DNA of 64,000 nt, taken from positions 673,261 through 737,260 of the forward strand of contig NZ_VDZH01000001.1 of the NCBI RefSeq assembly GCF_007673235.1. Direction: 5' to 3'. Below the pieces are notes generated by a model. It made no database searches. It saw only the letters and a list, made by a program, of their open reading frames with translations, and was not told the DNA's origin. This DNA is from Curtobacterium pusillum (GTDB taxonomy: Bacteria > Actinomycetota > Actinomycetes > Actinomycetales > Microbacteriaceae). Shown here one piece after another: positions 56,884 through 64,000 of this stretch; position 1 is the first letter of the stretch; the number at the start of each line of letters is the position of its first letter. The position numbers and the translations under genes were made by a program.

Positions 56884-59628
56884 GTGACGGTGAACGACCA
56901 GGACCCGTACAGCCACGGCAGCAGCGACCAGGACCCGGAGGAGACCGCCGAGTGGCGTGAGTCCCTCGACGGCCTGGTGCAGACCCACGGCCACCAGCGT
57001 GGCCGCGAGATCATGCTGAGCCTGCTCAAGCGGTCCAAGGAACTGCACCTCGGTGTGCCGATGGTCCCGACCACGGACTACGTGAACACCATCGCGCCGG
57101 AGAACGAGCCCGAGTTCCCGGGCGACGAGGAGCTCGAGCGCCGCTACCGCCGGTGGATCCGGTGGAACGCCGCGATCACCGTGCACCGCGCACAGCGTCC
57201 GGGCATCGCCGTGGGCGGCCACATCTCGACGTACGCGTCGAGCGCCGCCATGTACGAGGTCGGCTACAACCACTTCTTCCGCGCGCAGGACCACGCGTCC
57301 GGCGGCGACCAGGTCTTCTTCCAGGGCCACGCCTCCCCCGGCATGTACGCCCGCGCCTACATGGAGGGCCGGCTCAGCGAGGACCAGCTCGACGGCTTCC
57401 GGCAGGAGAAGTCCCACGCCGGCGGCGGCCTCTCGTCGTACCCGCACCCGCGCCTCATGCCGCACTTCTGGCAGTTCCCGACCGTGTCGATGGGCATCGG
57501 TCCGATCAACGCGATCTACCAGGCACAGCAGGCCAAGTACCTCTCCAACCGCGGCATCAAGGACGCCTCCGACCAGCAGGTCTGGGCGTTCCTCGGCGAC
57601 GGCGAGATGGACGAGGTCGAGTCGCGCGGTCAGCTCCAGGTCGCCGCGAACGACGGTCTGGACAACCTGAACTTCGTGATCAACTGCAACCTGCAGCGGC
57701 TCGACGGCCCGGTCCGCGGCAACGGCAAGATCATCCAGGAGCTCGAGGCGTTCTTCCGCGGCGCGGGCTGGAACGTCATCAAGGTGGTCTGGGGCCGCGA
57801 GTGGGACGACCTGCTCGCCCGCGACACCGAGGGCGCGCTCCTCAACCTGATGAACCAGACGCCGGACGGCGACTACCAGACGTACAAGGCCGAGAACGGC
57901 GCGTACGTCCGCGAGAACTTCTTCGGGCGCGACCCGAAGGCGCTCGAGCTCGTCAAGGACTACACCGACGACCAGATCTGGAACCTCAAGCGCGGTGGCC
58001 ACGACTACCGCAAGGTCTACGCCGCGTTCAAGGCCGCGACCGAGCACAAGGGCCAGCCGACGGTCATCCTCGCGAAGACGGTCAAGGGCTACGGCCTGGG
58101 CCCGAGCTTCGAGGGTCGCAACGCGACCCACCAGATGAAGAAGCTCACGCTCGACAACCTCAAGCAGTTCCGCGACGAGATGCGCATCCCGATCTCCGAC
58201 GCGCAGCTCGAGGAGAACCCGTACACGCCGCCGTACTACCACCCGGGCAACGACGACGAGGCGATCCAGTACATGCACGAGCGTCGCCGTGAACTCGGTG
58301 GCTACGTGCCGGAACGCCGGACCAAGTACACGTCGATCACCCTCCCCGAGGACGCGAAGTACCAGGTCGTCAAGAAGGGCTCCGGCAAGCAGGAGATCGC
58401 CACCACCATGGCGTTCGCCCGACTGCTGAAGGACCTGCTGCGCTCCCCCGACTTCGGCGACCGCGTGGTGCCGATCATCCCGGACGAGGCACGCACGTTC
58501 GGGATGGACGCGTACTTCCCGACGGCGAAGATCTACAACCCGAACGGCCAGCACTACACGTCGGTCGACCGTGAGCTCCTCCTGGCCTACAAGGAGAGCC
58601 CGCAGGGCCAGATCATCCACGTCGGCATCAACGAGGCGGGCGCCCTCGCGGCGTTCACCGCGGTCGGTACCTCCTACTCGACGCAGGGCGAGCCGCTCAT
58701 CCCGGTCTACGTCTTCTACTCGATGTTCGGGTTCCAGCGCACCGGCGACGCCATCTGGGCCGCCGGTGACCAGATGACCCGTGGCTTCATGATCGGCGCC
58801 ACCGCCGGTCGCACGACGCTCACGGGCGAGGGCCTGCAGCACGCCGACGGCCACTCGCTGCTCCTCGCGACGACGAACCCGGCCGTGGTGTCCTACGACC
58901 CCGCGTACGGCTACGAGATCGGGCACATCGTCCAGGCCGGCCTCGACCGGATGTACGGCACGAACGAGGACGGCAGCGCGAAGCACGCCGACCCGAACGT
59001 CATGTACTACCTGACGGTCTACAACGAGCCGATCGTCCAGCCGGCGGAGCCCGAGGGCATCGACGTGGACGGCATCGTCAAGGGCATGTACCTGCTCAAG
59101 CCGAGCGAGCACGACGGCCCCAAGGCCCAGCTGCTCGCGTCGGGTGTCGCCGTGCCGTGGATCCTCGAGGCGCAGCAGCTCCTCGCCGAGGACTGGGGCG
59201 TGTCGGCCGACGTCTGGAGCGTCACGAGCTGGGGTGAGCTGTACCGCGACGGTCTGGACGCGGAGCAGCACGCGTTCCTCAACCCGAACGAGGCCCCGCG
59301 CACGCCGTACGTCACCGAGCGCCTGCTCGCGACGGAGGGCCCGGTCGTCGCGGTCAGCGACTTCATGCACGCCGTGCAGGAGCAGATCCGGCCGTTCGTG
59401 CCGACCGACTACGCCACCCTCGGCGCCGACGGCTTCGGCTTCTCGGACACCCGTCCGGCCGCTCGCCGCTTCTTCCACATCGACGGTCCCTCGGTCGTCG
59501 TGCGGACGCTGCAGCAGCTCGCCCGCCAGGGCAAGGTCGACGGCGCACTCGTCCAGCAGGCGATCGACAAGTACCGCCTGCACGACGTGACCGCCGGCAC
59601 CACGGGCAGCGCCGGCGGCGAGAGCTGA
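56884..59628 (+). CDS. aceE: Pyruvate dehydrogenase E1 component, homodimeric type
   Basis: 914 residues, the normal length. [22 protein letters not shown], the thiamine diphosphate motif [53 protein letters not shown] and [18 protein letters not shown] are diagnostic for AceE. It decarboxylates pyruvate and passes the acetyl group to E2, feeding acetyl-CoA to the fatty-acid operon right behind it. GTG 56884 is the start; GTG 56890 is possible. fasR follows after 7 bases. Confidence 0.96.
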   Translation: MTVNDQDPYSHGSSDQDPEETAEWRESLDGLVQTHGHQRGREIMLSLLKRSKELHLGVPMVPTTDYVNTIAPENEPEFPGDEELERRYRRWIRWNAAITVHRAQRPGIAVGGHISTYASSAAMYEVGYNHFFRAQDHASGGDQVFFQGHASPGMYARAYMEGRLSEDQLDGFRQEKSHAGGGLSSYPHPRLMPHFWQFPTVSMGIGPINAIYQAQQAKYLSNRGIKDASDQQVWAFLGDGEMDEVESRGQLQVAANDGLDNLNFVINCNLQRLDGPVRGNGKIIQELEAFFRGAGWNVIKVVWGREWDDLLARDTEGALLNLMNQTPDGDYQTYKAENGAYVRENFFGRDPKALELVKDYTDDQIWNLKRGGHDYRKVYAAFKAATEHKGQPTVILAKTVKGYGLGPSFEGRNATHQMKKLTLDNLKQFRDEMRIPISDAQLEENPYTPPYYHPGNDDEAIQYMHERRRELGGYVPERRTKYTSITLPEDAKYQVVKKGSGKQEIATTMAFARLLKDLLRSPDFGDRVVPIIPDEARTFGMDAYFPTAKIYNPNGQHYTSVDRELLLAYKESPQGQIIHVGINEAGALAAFTAVGTSYSTQGEPLIPVYVFYSMFGFQRTGDAIWAAGDQMTRGFMIGATAGRTTLTGEGLQHADGHSLLLATTNPAVVSYDPAYGYEIGHIVQAGLDRMYGTNEDGSAKHADPNVMYYLTVYNEPIVQPAEPEGIDVDGIVKGMYLLKPSEHDGPKAQLLASGVAVPWILEAQQLLAEDWGVSADVWSVTSWGELYRDGLDAEQHAFLNPNEAPRTPYVTERLLATEGPVVAVSDFMHAVQEQIRPFVPTDYATLGADGFGFSDTRPAARRFFHIDGPSVVVRTLQQLARQGKVDGALVQQAIDKYRLHDVTAGTTGSAGGES

Positions 59629-59635
59629 TCACCCG

Positions 59636-60865
59636 GTGACGACACCCCGCACCGACCCTGCCGTGGGCCGGGAGAACGACCGTGAACGGGCGCTCTCCTG
59701 GCTCCGGCAGGTGTCGGGCGAACTCTCGACCGCCACCATCAAGCGGCTCGAGGACACCCTCCCGTGGTACAGCGAGATGCCCCCGGGTCGCCGCTCCGCC
59801 GTGGGGCTCGTGGCGCAGGCCGGCATCACGTCCTTCATCAGCTGGCTCGAGGGCACCGCGTCCACCCCGTGGATCGCGGCCGCCGACGTGTTCGGGTCCG
59901 CGCCCCGCGAACTCCTGCGATCGGTGAGCCTGCAGCAGACGCTCCAGCTCATCCGCGTGGTCGTCACGGTCGTCGAAGAGCGCGCCAAGGACGACGAGAT
60001 GCTGCAGGAGGCGATCCTCAAGTACTCGCGGGACATCGCCTTCGCAGCGGCCGACGTGTACGCCCGCGCGGCCGAGGCCCGCGGGCTGTGGGACGCCCGA
60101 CTCGAAGCCCTCGTGGTCGACTCGATCCTCTCCGGCGAGTACGACGACGAGCTGCCGTCCCGCATCGCCGCCCTCGGGTGGCACGGCCACGGCGAGGTCG
60201 CGGTCCTGGTCGGCAACGCCCCGAAGCAGCTCGAGGTGGACCAGATCCGCCGGACCGCCCGCCACATGGACGCCGACGTGCTCATCGGCGTGCAGGGTTC
60301 GCGGCTCGTCGTGGTCATCGGTCGGGCCACCCCGCGGGACGACGTCCCCGAGGGCGAGGAACCCGTCTCGTTCACCGCGATCGCGCAAGCCCTGGAGCCC
60401 TCGTTCGGCGAGGGCCACCTGGTGCTCGGCAACGAGGTCCCCGGCGTGGTCGACGCCTCGACCAGTGCGAAGGGAGCCCTCGCCGGGTTCGCGGTCGCAC
60501 GGGCGTGGCGTGGTGCACCCCGTCCGGCACTCGCCGACGACCTGCTCCCCGAGCGGGCCCTCGCCGGCGACCCCCTCGCCCGGTCGGCCCTCGTGCAGCG
60601 GATCTACGTGCCGCTCAAGGACCAGTCGACCGAGCTCCTGCAGACGCTCTGGTGCTACCTCGACACCGGGCGTTCGCTCGAGGCGACCGCCCGCGAGCTC
60701 TTCGTGCACCCGAACACGGTGCGCTACCGGCTCCGTCGCGTGGCGGACATCATCGGGTGGGACGCCACGCACGCGCGGGACGCCCTGATCGTGCAGTCGG
60801 CACTCATCCTCGGTGCGATGTCCGAGTCGACCGCCGGGCGGCGTCGCATCCCGCACCGCCGGTGA
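59636..60865 (+). CDS. fasR: PucR/CdaR-type transcriptional regulator of fatty acid synthesis
   Basis: 409 residues with a C-terminal PucR helix-turn-helix (LLQTLWCYLDTGRSLEATARELFVHPNTVRYRLRRVADIIGWDATHARDALIVQSALILG). In Streptomyces and relatives the homologous FasR gene sits directly before fabD-fabH-acpP-fabF and activates it; the same order here supports the name. GTG 59636, seven bases after aceE; it could be co-transcribed with it. Confidence 0.9.
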   Translation: MTTPRTDPAVGRENDRERALSWLRQVSGELSTATIKRLEDTLPWYSEMPPGRRSAVGLVAQAGITSFISWLEGTASTPWIAAADVFGSAPRELLRSVSLQQTLQLIRVVVTVVEERAKDDEMLQEAILKYSRDIAFAAADVYARAAEARGLWDARLEALVVDSILSGEYDDELPSRIAALGWHGHGEVAVLVGNAPKQLEVDQIRRTARHMDADVLIGVQGSRLVVVIGRATPRDDVPEGEEPVSFTAIAQALEPSFGEGHLVLGNEVPGVVDASTSAKGALAGFAVARAWRGAPRPALADDLLPERALAGDPLARSALVQRIYVPLKDQSTELLQTLWCYLDTGRSLEATARELFVHPNTVRYRLRRVADIIGWDATHARDALIVQSALILGAMSESTAGRRRIPHRR

Positions 60866-60906
60866 GCGCCGCCGCTAGGAAATGCACAATGTCGAATCAA
60901 CATCAC

Positions 60907-60921
60907 TGTGGGAAGTCCACA
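60907..60921. promoter_or_regulatory. Candidate FasR operator before fabD
   Basis: TGTGG-GAAGT-CCACA is a perfect 5-5-5 inverted repeat in the short gap between fasR and fabD, about 35 bases before the fabD start and next to an AT-rich patch. It is the obvious site for FasR; not verified. Confidence 0.5.
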
Positions 60922-60956
60922 CGGGGCCAACACGGGTCGACAGGCAGGATTGTCCG

Positions 60957-61898
60957 GTGATCGTCGTCGTCGCGCCCGGACAGGGCTCCCAGACCCCCGG
61001 CTTCCTCGCCCCCTGGCTCGAGGACGCCGCCGTTCGTGACCGTGTGGGGGCGTGGTCGGAGGCCATCGGCGTCGACCTCGCGAAGCACGGCACCGAGTCC
61101 GACGCGGACACGATCAAGGACACCGCGCTCGCGCAGCCCCTCATCGTCGCCGCCGGCCTCGTGACCGCCGACGCGCTGCTCGCCGACGGCCGCCGTGCCC
61201 TGGTGGGTGGGGTCGCCGGTCACTCGGTCGGTGAGTTCACCGCCGCCGGGGTGGCCGGGATCCTCGAGCCGACGGACGCCGTCGCGCTGGTCGCCGAGCG
61301 GGGCCGTGCGATGGCGGACGCCGCCGCGCTCGAGCCGACCTCGATGGCCGCGGTCCTCGGTGGGGACGCCGAGTCGGTCGCCGCGGCACTCGAGCAGCAC
61401 GGCCTCGTGCCCGCCAACCACAACGGCGGCGGACAGACCGTCGTCGCCGGCTCGGCCGACGGCATCGCGGCCCTCGCCGCGGAGCCGCCGGCCAAGGCCC
61501 GCGTGATCCCCCTCGCCGTCGCCGGGGCGTTCCACACCCGGTACATGGCGTCCGCCGTCGAGCGTGTCGCCCCGGTCGCCGCCGCTGCGACCGTGCAGGA
61601 CCCGACCCTCCCGATCTGGACGAACGCCGACGGCTCCCGCATCGACGACGGTCGCCGCTTCGTCGACCTCATGGTCAACCAGATCGCGAACCCCGTGCAC
61701 TGGGACGCCGTGATGGAGTCCTTCGCCGGTGCCGGTGTGACCGGGATCATCGAACTCGCACCGGCCGGTGCCCTCGTCGGCCTGGCGAAGCGCGGACTCC
61801 GCGGCACGCCGACCGTCGCCATCAAGACCCCCGACGACCTGCCCGCAGCGATCGACCTGCTGCAGAGCGCGGGCCAGGAAGCAGACGCCACCGCATGA
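60957..61898 (+). CDS. fabD: Malonyl-CoA:ACP transacylase
   Basis: 313 residues. VIVVVAPGQGSQTPGFLAPW opens the domain; the nucleophile is S90 in GVAGHSVGEFTAAG, with GAFHTRYMA carrying the catalytic His. It makes malonyl-ACP for chain extension. GTG 60957 lies six bases after CAGGAT, a leaderless-type -10 variant. The stop overlaps fabH (ATGA). Confidence 0.95.
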   Translation: MIVVVAPGQGSQTPGFLAPWLEDAAVRDRVGAWSEAIGVDLAKHGTESDADTIKDTALAQPLIVAAGLVTADALLADGRRALVGGVAGHSVGEFTAAGVAGILEPTDAVALVAERGRAMADAAALEPTSMAAVLGGDAESVAAALEQHGLVPANHNGGGQTVVAGSADGIAALAAEPPAKARVIPLAVAGAFHTRYMASAVERVAPVAAAATVQDPTLPIWTNADGSRIDDGRRFVDLMVNQIANPVHWDAVMESFAGAGVTGIIELAPAGALVGLAKRGLRGTPTVAIKTPDDLPAAIDLLQSAGQEADATA

Positions 61899-62899
61899 CC
61901 GACCGTCCCACGCTCGCCCAGCGACGCGGCCACGAGTTCACCCGCATCCTCGCCTTCGGCGCTGCCCGCGGCGAGAACGAGGTGCCGAACGACGACCTCG
62001 TCGGCCCGATCGACTCGTCCGACGAGTGGATCCGCCAGCGCACCGGCATCGTCACGCGCAAGCGTGCCGGACAGGACGTCGAGGCGGTCGACCTCGCCGA
62101 GACCGCTGCGCGCGAGGCGATCGCGAAGGCCGGCATCGAGCCGTCGCAGATCGGCGTCGTCCTGGTCAGCACCGTGACCCACACGGTCGCGACGCCGTCC
62201 ATGGCGTCGCTGCTCGCCGAGCGCATCGGCGCGACCCCGGCGGCCGCGTACGACATCAGCGCCGCCTGCGCCGGGTACGCCTACGGGATCGCCCAGGCCG
62301 ACTCGTTCATCAAGTCCGGTCTCGCCGACCACGTGCTCGTCGTCGGGGCGGAGAAGCTCAGCGACGTCGTCGACCCGACCGACCGCTCGATCTCCTTCCT
62401 GCTCGGCGACGGAGCGGGTGCTGCCGTGATCGGCCCGAGCGACTTCCCCGGTATCGCCCCGACCATCTGGGGATCCGACGGCTCGAAGTGGGACGCCATC
62501 GGCATGACGGCGACCTACAAGGAGTGGGAGGCTGGCGCACCCCGTCCGACCATGCGCCAGGCGGGCCAGACGGTCTTCCGCTGGGCCGTGTGGGAGATGG
62601 TCAAGGTCGCCCGCGAAGCCCTCGAGACCGCCGGCGTCCGGCCGGAGGACCTCGCCGCCTTCGTCCCGCACCAGGCGAACATCCGCATCATCGACGAGTT
62701 CGCCAAGCAGCTCGGCCTGCCGGAGTCCGTCGTGATCGCACGCGACATCACCACCACCGGCAACACCTCCGCGGCGAGCATCCCGCTCGCCACGCACCGC
62801 CTGCTCGAGGAGAACCCCGAGCTCTCCGGCGGCCTCGCCCTGCAGATCGGCTTCGGCGCCGGTCTGGTCTTCGGCGCCCAGGTCGTCGTCCTCCCCTAG
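61895..62899 (+). CDS. fabH: Beta-ketoacyl-ACP synthase III
   Basis: 334 residues. Catalytic triad C125 (ISAACAGYAYG), H259 (FVPHQANIRI) and N290 (TTGNTSAASIP) are in place. It starts each fatty acid chain by condensing an acyl-CoA with malonyl-ACP; in Gram-positive bacteria it often uses branched starters. ATGA overlap with fabD. Confidence 0.96.
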   Translation: MTDRPTLAQRRGHEFTRILAFGAARGENEVPNDDLVGPIDSSDEWIRQRTGIVTRKRAGQDVEAVDLAETAAREAIAKAGIEPSQIGVVLVSTVTHTVATPSMASLLAERIGATPAAAYDISAACAGYAYGIAQADSFIKSGLADHVLVVGAEKLSDVVDPTDRSISFLLGDGAGAAVIGPSDFPGIAPTIWGSDGSKWDAIGMTATYKEWEAGAPRPTMRQAGQTVFRWAVWEMVKVAREALETAGVRPEDLAAFVPHQANIRIIDEFAKQLGLPESVVIARDITTTGNTSAASIPLATHRLLEENPELSGGLALQIGFGAGLVFGAQVVVLP

Positions 62900-62941
62900 T
62901 CCATCCCGACGAGCCTCCGGGCGCGCGCGCCGCTCGTGCCC

Positions 62942-62980
62942 TAGGCTGGTCCACGGTCAAACGACACCCCCCTCAAGGAG
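62942..62980 (+). promoter_or_regulatory. Promoter and ribosome binding site of acpP
   Basis: TAGGCT (62942-62947) is a -10 box and AAGGAG (62975-62980) the ribosome site, seven bases before ATG 62988. A separate promoter would allow the abundant ACP to be made in excess of fabD and fabH. Confidence 0.6.
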
Positions 62981-62987
62981 AATCCCC

Positions 62988-63236
62988 ATGGCCCTGTCCA
63001 ACGAAGAAGTCCTCGCCGGCCTGGCCGAGCTGATCAACGACGAGACCGGCATCGCGACCGACACCGTCGCAGCCGACAAGTCGTTCACCGACGACCTCGA
63101 CATCGACTCCATCTCGATGATGACCATCGTCGTCAACGCCGAAGAGAAGTTCGACGTCAAGATCCCCGACGAAGAGGTCAAGAACCTCAAGACCGTCGGC
63201 GACGCTGTCGACTTCATCGTCAAGGCGCAGGCCTGA
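62988..63236 (+). CDS. acpP: Acyl carrier protein (fatty acid synthesis)
   Basis: 82 residues, acidic. The phosphopantetheine attachment serine lies in DDLDIDSISMMTIVVNAEEKFDVKIPDEEVKNLKTVGDAV, near residue 43. Flanked by fabH and fabF, it is the ACP of type II fatty acid synthesis; the one at 51117 differs in its LTS motif. Confidence 0.96.
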   Translation: MALSNEEVLAGLAELINDETGIATDTVAADKSFTDDLDIDSISMMTIVVNAEEKFDVKIPDEEVKNLKTVGDAVDFIVKAQA

Positions 63237-63247
63237 CGCGAACTTCC

Positions 63248-63288
63248 TGAGCGCCGCGGCCCCGGCGAACCGACGGCCGCGGCGCTCA
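63248..63288 (+). terminator. Stem-loop between acpP and fabF
   Basis: TGAGCGCCGCGGCC and GGCCGCGGCGCTCA make a perfect 14-bp stem with a 13-base loop, 11 bases after the acpP stop. fabF follows 36 bases later, so it probably ends or stabilises part of the acpP messages while letting some go on to fabF. Confidence 0.7.
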
Positions 63289-63323
63289 TCTCGTTCCATC
63301 CACACGAAAGAACACGTCGTTCC

Positions 63324-64000
63324 ATGACCAACAAGACCGTCGTCGTCACCGGGATCGGTGCCATCACGCCCCTCGCCGCGACCGCCCCGGAGACGTGGGA
63401 GGCGCTGCTCGCCGGCAAGTCCGGCATCACCCGCATCGAGGACCCGCGCTACGCCGAGCTCGAACTCCCCGTCGAGTTCGCCGGCCAGGCGCGCCGGTTC
63501 CTCACGGACCAGCTCACCCGCCCGGAGACGAAGCGCCTCGACCCGTCGTCGCAGCTGTCGCTCGTCGCCGCGCGCGAGGCCTGGGCCGACGCCGGCATCG
63601 ACGACGAGTCCGTCGTCCCCGAGCGCCTCATCGTCGACTGGGCGACCGGCATCGGCGGCGTGAACACGCTCCTCGACGCCTGGGACACCCTGCGCGAGAA
63701 GGGCCCGCGCCGCGTCATGCCGATGACGGTGCCGATGCTCATGGCGAACGGTCCGGCCGCCGCCATCGAGATGGAGTTCGGTGCCCGCGGTGGCGCCCGC
63801 ACCTACCTGTCCGCGTGCGCGTCGTCCACCGAGTCCCTCGCCGAGGCCTACCGCCACGTCGCGAGCGGCGACGCCGACATCGTCATCACCGGTGGTGCCG
63901 AGGCCGCCCTGCACCCGCTGCCCCTCGCGGCGTTCGCGGCCATGCAGGCGCTCTCGCGTCGCAACGACTCCCCCGAGACCGCGTCGCGTCCGTACGACGT
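63324..64000 (+). CDS. fabF: Beta-ketoacyl-ACP synthase II, 3' part outside the window
   Basis: 225 residues are visible up to the window edge, open throughout. MTNKTVVVTGIGAITPLAATAPETWEALLAGKSGI and the active-site Cys C165 in TYLSACASSTESLAEAYRHV identify a FabF-type condensing enzyme, extending chains beyond the FabH step. The ATG has AAAGAA upstream. Last visible gene of the fatty acid operon. Confidence 0.95.
   Translation, partial: MTNKTVVVTGIGAITPLAATAPETWEALLAGKSGITRIEDPRYAELELPVEFAGQARRFLTDQLTRPETKRLDPSSQLSLVAAREAWADAGIDDESVVPERLIVDWATGIGGVNTLLDAWDTLREKGPRRVMPMTVPMLMANGPAAAIEMEFGARGGARTYLSACASSTESLAEAYRHVASGDADIVITGGAEAALHPLPLAAFAAMQALSRRNDSPETASRPYD

Noticed and set aside
1..64000. 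CRISPR array, prophage, insertion sequence or plasmid origin
   Set aside because: No regularly spaced direct repeats, integrase, transposase, capsid or partition genes were found on either strand.

Overview
The window is about 71% GC with dense short-spaced operons, many GTG starts, 4-base ATGA/GTGA overlaps, and an aceE-fasR-fabD-fabH-acpP-fabF block. This fits a high-GC actinobacterium of the Microbacteriaceae. The dispersed GGAGGCACGG hairpin repeat reminds me of Curtobacterium, but that genus call is inference. All genes look chromosomal. I saw no insertion sequence, prophage, CRISPR array or rRNA; one tRNA (Val, anticodon UAC) is present. No stretch over 300 bases lacks a gene; gaps of 150-280 bases hold hairpins, promoters or operators, each listed.

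Layout. 1-12.9 kb (minus strand): a flavin-monooxygenase and oligopeptide/nickel-type ABC importer region. It has three two-gene pairs of luciferase-like (LLM) monooxygenases, each with a canonical member and a shorter divergent partner, plus a DszC/SfnC-like acyl-CoA-dehydrogenase-fold monooxygenase, an AhpD-like protein and two permeases with a cut-off ATPase. A retron-like reverse transcriptase with its own leaderless promoter interrupts it. 13-15.4 kb: MgtC/SapB protein, histidine phosphatase, DUF1684 protein. 15.5-22.3 kb: ROK repressor divergent from a carbohydrate ABC importer (two permeases and a binding protein, no ATPase) and two Gfo/Idh/MocA dehydrogenases, with a perfect 17-bp palindrome between. 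22.4-28.5 kb: SLAC1/TDT transporter, two SDR enzymes, small stress-type proteins, an ICMT-like methyltransferase and a VOC protein.

28.5-38.7 kb is an accessory region. It carries a phosphotransferase-like protein, an AbiEii-type nucleotidyltransferase module, a UvrA-like protein, a decayed VOC pseudogene, TetR and sensor-kinase/LuxR-hybrid regulators, the formaldehyde-fixing hxlB-hxlA pair, and a HipA module whose 3' end runs into an antisense tRNA-Val gene. The two toxin-type modules (29.2 and 36.8 kb) share a related antitoxin-like first gene although their second genes are unrelated. 38.7-45.2 kb: a catabolic operon (MHS-family transporter, SDR, ketopantoate-reductase-like, M20 peptidase) next to a polysaccharide-deacetylase-fold hydrolase and a double-AsnC regulator.

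45.3-50.8 kb holds small housekeeping and hypothetical genes, ending in a holo-ACP synthase. 51.1-55.2 kb is a compact operon of a stand-alone carrier protein, an acyl-CoA-dehydrogenase-like flavoprotein, an amino acid:[carrier protein] ligase and a double alpha/beta hydrolase. It looks like a small aminoacyl-thioester tailoring pathway and is, with the reverse transcriptase and the paired toxin modules, the best candidate for undescribed biology. 56.1-64 kb: peroxiredoxin, pyruvate dehydrogenase E1 and the type II fatty-acid-synthesis operon, running off the end inside fabF.

Two genome-wide signals stand out. At least seventeen genes have a TAnnnT -10 box exactly 6-7 bases before the start codon, as expected for leaderless transcripts. 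Nine full copies and one half copy of one hairpin repeat are present; the full copies all sit at gene 3' ends.
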